Shown here: piece by piece, positions 53,214-64,000 of the stretch
Layout: each line of letters opens with the position of its first letter
How positions within the stretch are numbered: position 1 is the stretch's first letter
Assembly: GCF_025917005.1 (NCBI RefSeq)
Contig: NZ_CP078091.1
Location: forward strand, 744,001-808,000
Length of the DNA stretch: 64,000 nt
Source: Porphyrobacter sp. ULC335
Lineage (GTDB): Bacteria; Pseudomonadota; Alphaproteobacteria; Sphingomonadales; Sphingomonadaceae
Direction of reading: 5' to 3'
Translations under genes and position numbers: made by a program
Notes under the pieces: generated by a model
Database searches by the model: none
What the model saw: only the letters and a program-made list of their open reading frames with translations
Told to the model about the DNA's origin: nothing

Positions 53214-53852
53214 ATGCCATTGAACGAGACGGCCCGGGAAGCCGAGCGCGAGCGGATCGCGCGCCATGTGCTCGATCTCGTCAAGGAGCGCGGCGCCGAA
53301 GTGCCGTGGACCGTGGCGATGGCCGAAAGCGGCCTGACCCGCGCGCGGTTCGAAGCGCTGTTTGCCGACTACGACGATCTGTTCGACGCCGTGGCGCAGA
53401 CCTGGCTTGCTCCGCATATGGCGGTAATGGAGGAAGTGCTGGCAACCAGCCTGCCCCCGCAGCGCAAAATGTACGAGTTCTTCCGCCGCCGCTTCGTCAT
53501 CTCGCAGGAGCGGTTCCGCGCCGATCCGCTGTTCTTCAACATCCTGTGCGAAATGGGCGCCGCCAATTTCGAACGGGTGCGGTCCTATGTCGACCTTGCC
53601 GACCACTACCTGTGCGAGCTGATCGCCGAGGCGCAGGCCGAAGGCTTCTTCGCGGGGCTGGACATCGACGAAGCGCTGTCGCTCATCAACCAGATGATTG
53701 CGAATTACACGCTGCCGGATTCGCTCATCTATCTCGGCGACCGGCTATCCGAGCAGAAGCTGGCGCGGATCGTGGACACGATGTTCATCGGCCTGTCGGG
53801 CGAGGCAGGGGCCTATGCCTCCGGCGTCAACACCCTGAAGGTCGCGTTCTAG
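53214..53852 (+). CDS. TetR-family transcriptional regulator
   Basis: A 212-residue repressor-type protein. Residues about 10-55 form the helix-turn-helix domain (ERIARHVLDLVKERGAEVPW, MAESGLTRARFEALFADYDDLFDAVAQTW); the recognition helix is atypical for TetR but the layout fits. The remainder is an all-helical ligand domain with aromatic residues (MYEFFRRRFVISQERFRADPLFF). GGAGG lies upstream of the ATG at 53214. Its target may be its own promoter or the lipid genes before it; no clear operator was identified. Its stop overlaps the stop of the opposite-strand SnoaL-like gene. Confidence 0.82.
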   Translation: MPLNETAREAERERIARHVLDLVKERGAEVPWTVAMAESGLTRARFEALFADYDDLFDAVAQTWLAPHMAVMEEVLATSLPPQRKMYEFFRRRFVISQERFRADPLFFNILCEMGAANFERVRSYVDLADHYLCELIAEAQAEGFFAGLDIDEALSLINQMIANYTLPDSLIYLGDRLSEQKLARIVDTMFIGLSGEAGAYASGVNTLKVAF

Positions 53853-54358
53853 AGCCCGTCCCACCAGGCTGCAGACGGATCAACGCTCCCGCGCGCGCCG
53901 CGGCGTTGCAGCCCGTCGAACAACCCGCCTTCCAGCTGCATGGTTGACGGGCTGGTGCGGTTCCAGTCCATGACATAGAGCCGCTCGGCGATCTGCCAGC
54001 GGCCCTCGCGCTTTTCGAGGCGGTCGAGATAGCGGCCGCCCACCACCAGTTCCACCTCGCCATCCGGTGTCGGGATCAGGTGCAGCGCGACGCAGTTGGT
54101 CTCAGCCTTGGCGCGGGTGCCGGTGATCCGCATCACTGTGTTCGAGATGTTATGCTGGGTCAGCCGCATCGCGCCCAATCCCGCCATCAGGCCGGGGATT
54201 GTCTCGGCAATCGGCTTTGCCCCGTCGCCGTAATCGATCCGGGCATCGGGGGTGAAGACGGCGGCGAGCTGATCGGCATCGCAGCGGTCGATCCCGCGGC
54301 AGTAAAGCGCCAGCGTTTCGGCGATAGCGAGCCGGTCGGCGAGTTCGATCGAGTCCAT
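53849..54358 (-). CDS. SnoaL/NTF2-like domain protein
   Basis: A 169-residue cone-shaped-barrel (NTF2-like) protein. It starts ELADRLAIAETLALYCRGIDRCDADQLAAVF with DARIDYGDG next, the usual SnoaL_4 opening. GRWQIAERLYVMDWNRTSPS near the end is also typical. Such proteins include polyketide cyclases, dehydratases and ring-hydroxylase small subunits; this one is too generic for a function. It converges with the TetR gene, overlapping by four bases. Confidence 0.82.
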   Translation of the reverse strand: MDSIELADRLAIAETLALYCRGIDRCDADQLAAVFTPDARIDYGDGAKPIAETIPGLMAGLGAMRLTQHNISNTVMRITGTRAKAETNCVALHLIPTPDGEVELVVGGRYLDRLEKREGRWQIAERLYVMDWNRTSPSTMQLEGGLFDGLQRRGARGSVDPSAAWWDGL

Positions 54359-54405
54359 GCCCGCAGATTACCGCGCCTCGCGCGCCTGCGGGACTGCCAC
54401 AAGCG

Positions 54406-55191
54406 TCAGCGTTTGGGGCCGCGCCTGAATTGCAGGACGTTTGCGGGAAGCTTGCGCGGCGGCGGACGCAGGCGCTTGTCGGCCAGCGCATATTTGAGCG
54501 CAGCGCCGACCATCGTCGCCGAAATGGCGAGGATGACGCCTGCCCAGAACCAGTGCGGCAGGCCCAGAGCTTCCTCGATCGCGCCGGTGTCCGAAAGGAT
54601 TGCCTGCCCTTCGATCACCGCACGTTCGGTGAACAGGTAATCGAAATCGCGCAGCATGCTCATCGCCCCCAGCACGCCGAGGAACTGGAGGGTGAAGCGC
54701 ATGAAACCCGGCGATCCGCGCCAGGCGACGACGCCCAGGAGCGCCGCAACCAGCGGCAGCGCCCACCAGCCGGTGGCCGATCGCACCCAGATCACCACGC
54801 TCAGCAGGATGGCCGCCACGGCCAGACACAGCACGGGACGCCACGCGCGCGGATGGGCGCTGGCCATGATCAGCAAGGCCCCCACCGCGCTCGGCGCCAA
54901 GGGGCCGCCCGCCGCAATCGCCGCGTGGGTGAAGCGCGACGCATCAGCCGATACCTGGCTTTGCGCCACCCCTGATCCGTTGGGGAAGATCATCAGCTGT
55001 TCGAAATGCTGGCCCAGCAGCATCGCGGTGAGGCCGTGGCCCATCTCGTGGAACCACGTTGTCAGGATCGCGAAGGGATAGGTCAGATACGCACCAAATG
55101 GCAGCGCGGGCAGCATCGACACCACCAGCCCTGCGACCACCAGACGCCCGATCGCCTCGCCCTGCGAGCCGGGAGTGACGAGCGATGACAT
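54406..55191 (-). CDS. M50-like membrane metallopeptidase family protein
   Basis: A 261-residue polytopic membrane protein with the zinc motif HEMGH in LTTWFHEMGHGLTAMLLG (residues about 45-65), as in the M50B-like YwhC/SREBP-cleaving group. Six or so helices follow. The conserved third metal ligand (an NPDG-type aspartate) is not evident in the expected place, so proteolytic activity is uncertain. It ends with a basic tail LRPPPRKLPANVLQFRRG. It lies four bases downstream of the AI-2E-type permease gene on the same strand. Confidence 0.78.
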   Translation of the reverse strand: MSSLVTPGSQGEAIGRLVVAGLVVSMLPALPFGAYLTYPFAILTTWFHEMGHGLTAMLLGQHFEQLMIFPNGSGVAQSQVSADASRFTHAAIAAGGPLAPSAVGALLIMASAHPRAWRPVLCLAVAAILLSVVIWVRSATGWWALPLVAALLGVVAWRGSPGFMRFTLQFLGVLGAMSMLRDFDYLFTERAVIEGQAILSDTGAIEEALGLPHWFWAGVILAISATMVGAALKYALADKRLRPPPRKLPANVLQFRRGPKR

Positions 55192-55195
55192 CGTC

Positions 55196-56335
55196 TCAGT
55201 CTGCCGCGGTGCTGGCGGTCGAATGGCCCGCAGCGTCGATCAGGATGCCGTCCTGTCGCTGCGCTTCCTCGTCCTCGTCGCGCTGTTCGCGCAGGATCGA
55301 CCAGCTGGCGAGGAACAGCCCGGCCACCAGCGGGCCGAGCACGATGCCCGAAAAGCCGACGAGGCTGATCCCGCCCAGCGTGGTGATGAGGATGATCCAG
55401 TCGGGAATGCCGGTGTCGCGGCCCACCAGAATGGGGCGCAGCACATTATCGGCCGACGAGATCACGAAGAACCCGGTCAGCAGCACGAACAGCCCCTGCC
55501 ATGTCTCGCCCGAAATCAGCAGCCAGATCCCCGCCGGAACCCACACCGCGCCCGAACCGATCACCGGCACCAGCGCGAAGATCGCCATGATGACGCCGAA
55601 CAACAGCGCCGAAGGCACGCCTGCGATCATCAGCGTCACCGTGCCCAGCACGCCCTGCACCACCGCGACAACGCCGGTGCCCTTGATCGTCGCGCGCACG
55701 ATGCCGAGGAACCGCGAGGCCAGCCGGTCGGCAATCGACCGTTCGACCGGCACCGCGCAAAGCACCGTGCGGCCGATCCGCTCGCCATCGCGCAGCAGGA
55801 AGAACATCACATAAAGCCCGACGCCGAACGACAGCAGGAAGCCGAGCGCGCCGCTGCCGATCGAGACCGCCTGCGTGGCGATCATCCCAGCGCTTTCGGT
55901 GAGCAATTCCTGAAGGCGCGTCTGCACCATCGCGATATCCGCCCACCCGCTCCGGTCGACCGCTTCCTGCGCGACGTTGGGCAGGTTGGTGTAAACCGCA
56001 TCGAACAGCGCGGCGAGATCAAGCGGCTGCTGTTGCAATGTTGCGACCAGCACGAGTGCCTGTTCCAGCACCATCGATGCCACCCAGGCAGCGGGCACCA
56101 TCACCACAAAGAAGATGACGAGCAGCGAGAGCCCCGCCGCCGGATTGCGCCGCCCGCGCAACCGCCGCAGCAGGTTCCGGTACAGCGGCTGGAACATGAT
56201 CGCCACCAGCGCCGCCCACAGCAGGGGCTGGGCGAAAGGATAGACGATCACGGCCATCAGCAGGCTGACCACCACAAGGATGATCAGGAAGCTTGCCTGT
56301 TGCAGGTCCTCGGTGCGGTGGGGCTGGTTGGCCAT
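55196..56335 (-). CDS. AI-2E / PerM-family transporter
   Basis: A 379-residue protein with about eight helices and the family signature blocks FALVPVIGSGAVWVPAGIWLLISG and VGRDTGIPDWIILITTLGGISLVGFSGIVLGPLVAGL. Despite the AI-2 exporter name, family members move various substrates including Na+/H+. ATG at 56335 is chosen because MANQPHRTEDLQQA fits the usual short cytosolic start; an upstream frame extends into the gyrB end. A C-terminal acidic tail follows the last helix. Confidence 0.88.
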   Translation of the reverse strand: MANQPHRTEDLQQASFLIILVVVSLLMAVIVYPFAQPLLWAALVAIMFQPLYRNLLRRLRGRRNPAAGLSLLVIFFVVMVPAAWVASMVLEQALVLVATLQQQPLDLAALFDAVYTNLPNVAQEAVDRSGWADIAMVQTRLQELLTESAGMIATQAVSIGSGALGFLLSFGVGLYVMFFLLRDGERIGRTVLCAVPVERSIADRLASRFLGIVRATIKGTGVVAVVQGVLGTVTLMIAGVPSALLFGVIMAIFALVPVIGSGAVWVPAGIWLLISGETWQGLFVLLTGFFVISSADNVLRPILVGRDTGIPDWIILITTLGGISLVGFSGIVLGPLVAGLFLASWSILREQRDEDEEAQRQDGILIDAAGHSTASTAAD

Positions 56336-56354
56336 CAGTATCCTTCGGGCAGTG

Positions 56355-59785
<3,431 letters not shown>

Positions 59786-59865
59786 GTCGTCCCTCTCCTC
59801 TCCCGCGTTCCTGCCACTTGTGCGAGCGGGTTTGCAAACCCTTTGCGCCGCGCGCTGCCCTGATT

Positions 59866-61428
59866 ATGCAGAAGCCCATGAACACAGAGATGATGACCGC
59901 CCGCCTTGCCGAACCCTTCGGCAGCTTCCCCGACATCCTGATGGAATGGTCGCGTATCAAGGGCGATGACCTCGCCCTGGTGGACGAGCGGCGCGAGGTT
60001 TACTGGGCGGAGCTGGTGGGCCTCGTCGAGCGGTTGGCGGCGCGGATGGTGGAGACCGGGCTCCAGCGCGGGCAATCGGTGGCGATCCTCGGAACGTCGA
60101 CAGTCGAATATGCGCTGGTGTTCCTCGCGGCGATGCGCGCGGGCGGGGTGGCCGCGCCGCTCACCACCAGCGCCTCGCCCGAACAGCTCGAAGGCATGGC
60201 CAAGGATTCGGGCGCGATCCATCTGTTCATCGATGCCGCCAAGGCGGCGGAGCTGGGGCAGGACTTCATGGCCGATCTGATCCGCGTGCCGCTCGAAAGC
60301 ATCGACCAGTGGATGGCCCCTCCCGGCAGCCGCGCACCCGCCTTCGTGCCGGAGCCAAAAGACCCGTTCAACATCATCTATTCCAGCGGCACCACCGGCA
60401 TTCCCAAGGGCATCGTCCATTCGCACCAGATGCGCTGGCGGCAGTTTGCCTCGACCGCGCTGAGCTATCTCGGCGCGGGGCTGGAGGTGCGCTCGCTGGC
60501 CTCGACGCCGCTCTATTCGAACACCACGATGGTCGCCTTCCTGCCCGTGTTGCTGGCGGGCGGCTGCGTGCGGGTGATGGGCAAGTTCGATTGCGCGAAG
60601 TGGCTCGCCTTCGCTCAGGCCGATCGCACCACCATCACCATGCTGGTGCCGGTGCAATATCAGCGGCTGATGGATTTCGCCGGGTTTGACACCTTCGACC
60701 TGTCGAGCCTGAAGCTCAAATACTGCACCTCCGCGCCCTTCTCGGCCGAGTTGAAGCGTGAAGTGCTCAGCCGCATGCCGGGCGGGCTGATCGAAATCTA
60801 TTCGATGACCGAAGGGGGCGTCGTCTGCCTGCTGCCGTGCCACGAATTCCCCGATAAGCTCCACACCGTCGGTAGGCCTGCTCCCGGCAGCGAGCTGAAG
60901 GTGCTGGATGACGAGGACCGCGAAGTGCCGCCCGGCACGCCCGGCAACATGATCGGCCGCAGTCTCACCATGATGAGCGGCTACAAGAACCGCCCCGACA
61001 AGACTGCCGAAGCGCAGTGGATCGATCCCGCCACGGGTGAGGCGTGGATGCGGATGGGCGATATCGGGCGGGTCGATGCCGAAGGTTTTGTCGAGCTGGT
61101 GGGCCGCGCCAAGGACATGATCATTTCAGGCGGGTTCAACATCTATCCCAGCGATCTCGAGGCCGAATTGATGAAGGAGCCGGGCGTTGCCGAGGCTGCG
61201 GTGGTGGGCGTGCCGTCCCGCGCCTGGGGGGAGACTCCGGTCGGCTTCGTGGTGCTGAAGGATGGCGGCGATCAGGCGGCGATCATGGCGGCCGTGAACG
61301 CGCGGCTCGGCAAGACCCAGCGGCTTTCGGCGCTCCATCCGATCGCGGAAATGCCGCGCAGCCATATCGGCAAGCTGCTCAAGACCGAGTTGCGCGAGGA
61401 AGCGGTGCGGCTGGGCGGGGACGCGTAA
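59866..61428 (+). CDS. AMP-dependent ligase / long-chain acyl-CoA synthetase-like
   Basis: Class I adenylate-forming enzyme of about 520 residues. The P-loop reads FNIIYSSGTTGIPKGIVHSH, then EIYSMTEGGVV, GRSLTMMSGYKNRPDKT, WMRMGDIGRVDAEGFVELVGRAKDMIISGGFNIYP and the lysine-bearing RSHIGKLLKTELR. Fatty-acid or aryl-acid activation is likely; the substrate cannot be read. Several near ATGs are possible (59866, 59878, 59890); the first is given. A hairpin follows the stop. Confidence 0.9.
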   Translation: MQKPMNTEMMTARLAEPFGSFPDILMEWSRIKGDDLALVDERREVYWAELVGLVERLAARMVETGLQRGQSVAILGTSTVEYALVFLAAMRAGGVAAPLTTSASPEQLEGMAKDSGAIHLFIDAAKAAELGQDFMADLIRVPLESIDQWMAPPGSRAPAFVPEPKDPFNIIYSSGTTGIPKGIVHSHQMRWRQFASTALSYLGAGLEVRSLASTPLYSNTTMVAFLPVLLAGGCVRVMGKFDCAKWLAFAQADRTTITMLVPVQYQRLMDFAGFDTFDLSSLKLKYCTSAPFSAELKREVLSRMPGGLIEIYSMTEGGVVCLLPCHEFPDKLHTVGRPAPGSELKVLDDEDREVPPGTPGNMIGRSLTMMSGYKNRPDKTAEAQWIDPATGEAWMRMGDIGRVDAEGFVELVGRAKDMIISGGFNIYPSDLEAELMKEPGVAEAAVVGVPSRAWGETPVGFVVLKDGGDQAAIMAAVNARLGKTQRLSALHPIAEMPRSHIGKLLKTELREEAVRLGGDA

Positions 61429-61447
61429 CGGACGCCAGATACAGCTC

Positions 61448-61477
61448 GGCCCGGCTCCTCGAAAGAGAAACCGGGCC
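61448..61477 (+). terminator. hairpin after the AMP-dependent ligase gene
   Basis: Inverted repeat GGCCCGG / CCGGGCC with a 16-base loop, 19 bases past the stop. There is no T tract, so termination is uncertain. Confidence 0.4.
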
Positions 61478-61530
61478 GCTGGAAGGTGTCGCTTCGCTCG
61501 CGCGTCACACCATCGCCGGGGCGTTGAGCC

Positions 61531-61614
61531 TTAGACGATGAAGGTGTTGAACGCGGTGCCGCTGACGGCAACGGCGAGCAGGAAGGCGACAGCCTTTTCG
61601 CTGATCATACGCAT
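61531..61614 (-). CDS. 27-residue hydrophobic peptide
   Basis: Reads MRMISEKAVAFLLAVAVSGT followed by AFNTFIV: a positively charged start and one membrane-spanning or signal-like segment. An AGGGA ribosome-binding site is nine bases before the ATG. A T-rich, promoter-like stretch lies further upstream on this strand (61620-61640). The codon use and site strength suggest it is translated. I recall similar tiny peptides in related genomes but cannot name a family. Confidence 0.55.
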   Translation of the reverse strand: MRMISEKAVAFLLAVAVSGTAFNTFIV

Positions 61615-61845
61615 GTTCTGGTTCCCTGTTTTGTTGTTGTTTGGGAGCCCGGACGACCAAAGGGGGGAGAGAGGATCGCCCGGGCCAGAGCACCATATAC
61701 ATAGCCGCACGCAATTTTCAATCTCTCGCAAGATTTAAAATAATTCATCACCGCAATCGAAAAAGGCAATAATGGGCGCCGTCCGCACGCACCGGAGAGG
61801 GTGGGCGAGGCGCGACATTCTGTGCTGCGGAAGTCCGCCAGCAGG

Positions 61846-62277
61846 CTACTCGCTGGAGTCCTCAAGTGCGTCCCAAAACAGAAGCCCACCAATCAAGAGG
61901 GCCACCGTAACGCCGCCGGCAATCCACACACCGTCGCTGACACCATCCTTGCGCTCCTCGCGGACGATCTCGCGGCCGTTGAGCATCACTTGCGGATCAT
62001 CGCCGAGAGAGAGCCCGATGCGCCGCTCGTTCCAGCGCGCATCGTCGGCGCGGCGGAGCGCGGCAAATTCTCCCGCCGCCGCACGCTGGCGCACCATCAG
62101 TTCGATGCGCGGTTCGGTTTCCTCGGCACGGGGCGAGTGACCCAGCGGCACGGTTAACGCGATCTGCGCCTGCGCTTCGCCCTGCTGCTGGTTCCAAGGG
62201 TCCGCTGCGACTTGCGCCTGCGCGGGTTGAGACAGGACTACGGCAACCAGGCTCGCAGCAGTGATTAAGTGTTTCAT
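61846..62277 (-). CDS. signal-peptide protein with C-terminal membrane anchor, unknown function
   Basis: A 143-residue protein with an N-terminal signal peptide (MKHLITAASLVAVVLSQPAQAQ), a hydrophilic helical middle rich in Arg, Glu and Gln (ELMVRQRAAAGEFAALRRAD), and a C-terminal membrane helix (GVWIAGGVTVALLIGGLLFW) with an acidic end. No known domain. The layout suggests a periplasmic segment tethered by its C-terminus. It is isolated from other genes. Confidence 0.7.
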   Translation of the reverse strand: MKHLITAASLVAVVLSQPAQAQVAADPWNQQQGEAQAQIALTVPLGHSPRAEETEPRIELMVRQRAAAGEFAALRRADDARWNERRIGLSLGDDPQVMLNGREIVREERKDGVSDGVWIAGGVTVALLIGGLLFWDALEDSSE

Positions 62278-62738
62278 ACGGTAAAAGGCCCCCTGAATAG
62301 GCCTCGGCCTCTATCGTTTGGCGGTGCCGGTACAACTTCGGCGCTGTACTAGTGCATCACACCGTACGCGCGGCCGCCCGCGATGCGTGCAAGTCTGGCG
62401 CTGGCCAGCTCGAGACGCGGCCACCTGTTCAGGGGGGGGGAGGGTGGTGGCCGCGTCTCTTTCGCTGCATGCCCGGCGCGTGGCGCTGGGCAAATGACGG
62501 GTCAGGACGGCCGAGCAGGGGGGGAGCTGGCCAATCCTGCCGGTCTGGCAGGCAGGCAACCGGGCCTTGTACGGCCTGTGATGCCGGGCGATGTACCACT
62601 TCAGATAACACCGGATGGAGAGGAGGTCCGGTGCGGCATCGCTTGATGGGCAAGTGGGATTGCGCGGAAGTGATTTCAAATGCGAAAACGCCAAGGCGAG
62701 TTGCGCAATATGCAACAACTTAACATGCATTGCACGCA
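62278..62738. other. 460 bases without a recognisable gene
   Basis: Open frames here are random by composition: no start, ribosome site and protein-like sequence coincide. The one ordered feature is a 13-bp perfect hairpin at 62412-62459. The rest is GC-rich with G runs (62432-62440, 62518-62525) and gives no promoter that I can defend. Confidence 0.6.
62412..62459 (+). terminator. long hairpin with G9 loop
   Basis: Perfect 13-bp stem GAGACGCGGCCAC / GTGGCCGCGTCTC around a 22-base loop that contains nine consecutive G, followed by TTTCGC. It resembles a terminator, but no upstream gene on this strand is obvious. Confidence 0.45.
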
Positions 62739-62770
62739 AAACGGCCGCCGGATCGCTCCGGCGGCCGTTT
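62739..62770 (-). terminator. intrinsic terminator of the urcA gene
   Basis: Perfect 14-bp stem AAACGGCCGCCGGA / TCCGGCGGCCGTTT with a four-base loop; on the - strand it runs into TTTTGC. It lies 24 bases past the UrcA stop. Confidence 0.9.
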
Positions 62771-62793
62771 GCATTTCAAAGGCTTGGCGTCGC

Positions 62794-63114
62794 TCAGTTG
62801 GCGGCGACGGTGCGGCCGCTGCGCGCTTCGAGTGCGGCAACCCGCTCGACTTCGGCGAGCGCGGCGGTGCGGGCATCGGCCATGCACTTGCCGTCAACCG
62901 ACGGGCGGCCATGCGTGTAGCGCGATGCGTTGTCGAGCGTGCAGGCCTTGCGCAGGCGGGCTTCGATGCGCGCTTCGATCGCGGCACGGCCTTCGGGGGT
63001 GGTCACGTCGACGTCGCCATAGGCGATGCGCACGGTGACGGTTTCTTCAGCAGGCGCAGCAACAGCGGGAGCGGCCACGGCGGTGAGGGCGATCAGGGGG
63101 AGAAGGAAACGCAT
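62794..63114 (-). CDS. UrcA family protein
   Basis: A 106-residue exported protein of the UrcA family, widespread in Sphingomonadales and of unknown role. The signal peptide MRFLLPLIALTAVAAPAVAA precedes the family core VTVRIAYGDVDVTTPEGRAA and ARLRKACTLDN..SVDGKCMADART with the two conserved cysteines, likely a disulphide. GGAG lies upstream of the ATG at 63114. A clear terminator follows. Confidence 0.88.
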   Translation of the reverse strand: MRFLLPLIALTAVAAPAVAAPAEETVTVRIAYGDVDVTTPEGRAAIEARIEARLRKACTLDNASRYTHGRPSVDGKCMADARTAALAEVERVAALEARSGRTVAAN

Positions 63115-63385
63115 GGGAGATACTCCGAAAGAATGAGAGAGGGTTTCGGGACAGGTGATGCCGCTGACCGGCATTCGGTTGCTCTTTGAAACTCTGGTGC
63201 AGTGCACAAGAGTTATGTGCAAATGCGAAATGCGCGAAATTGGTTCCAAAGATTGCAACGCTTGTCGCGCGATTTTTCGGGAACCCTATGGAATCGCAGG
63301 AGGATTTTTACGCTGCATTGCAAAATTGATGGATCGCGGTGCGGCGATGCTGGACAGGCGCGGGCGCGCTCCTTAATCCGCCGCC

Positions 63386-64000
63386 ATGAGCGCGCACCCT
63401 TTGCAGCCCCTTTCGGGCGATTCCGCTGTCTCCGATTCCATCCTGATCGTCGATTTCGGCTCTCAGGTGACCCAGCTGATCGCGCGCCGCGTGCGCGAGG
63501 CCGGGGTCTATTCCGAAATCGCGCCCTTCACTCAGGCCGAAGCCGCGTTCCGGCGGATGCAGCCCAAGGGCATCATCCTGTCAGGCTCCCCCGCGAGCGT
63601 GCCGGAAGACGGCAGCCCCCGCGCGCCGCAGGCGCTGTTCGAGGCGGGCGTGCCGATCCTCGGCATCTGTTACGGCCAGCAGGTGATGACCCACCAGCTC
63701 GGCGGCGAAGTGCGCCCCGGCCACGAAACCGGCGAAGGCGGCGAATTCGGCCGCGCGTTCCTCACCGTCACCTCGGAATGCACCTTGTTCAACGGCCTCT
63801 GGGACGTGGGCGAGCGGTATCAGGTGTGGATGAGCCATGGCGACAAGGTCACCTCCTTCGCGCCCGGATTCGAGATTGTCGCCACCTCCGATGGCGCGCC
63901 CTTTGCGGTGATCGCGGACGAGGCGCGGCGCTTTTACGGCACCCAGTTCCACCCCGAAGTCGTCCACACGCCCGATGGCGCGCGGTTGATCGCCAACTTC
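63386..64000 (+). CDS. guaA: GMP synthase (glutamine-hydrolysing), N-terminal part, cut by the window
   Basis: First 205 residues of GuaA, which aminates XMP to GMP. Only the class I glutamine amidotransferase domain is visible. [20 protein letters not shown] opens it, the nucleophilic cysteine is in [11 protein letters not shown] (about 95), and [11 protein letters not shown] supplies the catalytic His/Glu. The ATP-pyrophosphatase and dimerisation domains lie beyond base 64000. The start at 63386 gives a 17-residue leader before the first strand, normal for the order. Confidence 0.95.
   Translation, partial: MSAHPLQPLSGDSAVSDSILIVDFGSQVTQLIARRVREAGVYSEIAPFTQAEAAFRRMQPKGIILSGSPASVPEDGSPRAPQALFEAGVPILGICYGQQVMTHQLGGEVRPGHETGEGGEFGRAFLTVTSECTLFNGLWDVGERYQVWMSHGDKVTSFAPGFEIVATSDGAPFAVIADEARRFYGTQFHPEVVHTPDGARLIANF

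Noticed and set aside
62278..62738. Hidden protein gene in the empty interval before urcA
   Set aside because: No frame combines a start, ribosome site, amino-acid bias and length that would persuade.

Overview
The window looks like a chromosomal segment of a GC-rich, Gram-negative alphaproteobacterium of the order Sphingomonadales, most likely near Erythrobacter/Porphyrobacter. The reasons are two large TonB-dependent receptors, a UrcA-family protein, a fused PabB-PabC enzyme, a RibA with a long degenerate N-terminal domain, an FtsK with a separate gamma-domain mini-protein beside it, and several acyl-CoA dehydrogenase/ligase genes. This placement comes from family recognition, not from a database search. 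No rRNA, tRNA, CRISPR array, phage or intact insertion sequence was seen.

Layout. 1-3733: acyl-CoA catabolic operon (dehydrogenase, CaiB-type CoA-transferase, thiolase) interrupted by a palindromic REP-like element. 3779-7305: two small lipoproteins, a secreted beta-helix protein, ribA and xth. 7306-7720: a 415-base stretch without a protein gene, holding a probable structured small RNA with a strong terminator and one copy of a dispersed hairpin repeat. 7721-11747: lolA, rpmG, arfB, an RluA-type pseudouridine synthase and pabBC. 11849-18824: HerA/DUF853 ATPase followed by a parS-like palindrome, a VOC protein, aminopeptidase P divergent from an S9 oligopeptidase, a tiny membrane protein and a thioesterase. 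18860-21890: diguanylate cyclase and a pstS preceded by a three-repeat Pho box. 22021-26646: a DUF2157/GDYXXLXY pair, then an envelope operon of outer-membrane barrel, seven-helix membrane protein and ATP-grasp ligase. 26815-35834: TonB receptor, a perfect 36-bp inverted repeat with G-quadruplex motifs, ftsK, a stand-alone FtsK-gamma-like protein, a ThiE-like protein divergent from a YggS-like protein, and a second TonB receptor broken at a C8 tract. 35950-43945: glnD, acyl-CoA ligase, lgt, a MidA methyltransferase with a 300-residue charged helix, and a DUF2147 protein.

44066-46419: an OpuB/OpuC-type osmolyte ABC importer in which permease and binding protein are fused. 46524-50691: leucine/isovalerate catabolism (isovaleryl-CoA dehydrogenase and the methylcrotonyl-CoA carboxylase carboxyltransferase subunit) with a relic of an old tandem duplication between them. 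50769-58946: hypothetical membrane protein, PlsC-like acyltransferase, DUF1295 protein, TetR regulator, SnoaL-like protein, M50-like protease, AI-2E-type permease and gyrB. 59042-64000: PIG-L deacetylase, AMP-dependent ligase, a 27-residue peptide, a signal-anchored hypothetical protein, UrcA and the start of guaA.

The observations most worth following are the inverted repeat/G4 element behind ftsK, the lone FtsK-gamma protein, the liuB'-liuA' chimera, the C8 tract in the TonB receptor, the barrel/7TM/ATP-grasp operon, the small RNA between lolA and xth, and the repeated CTCC-loop hairpin element present at three or four gene ends.
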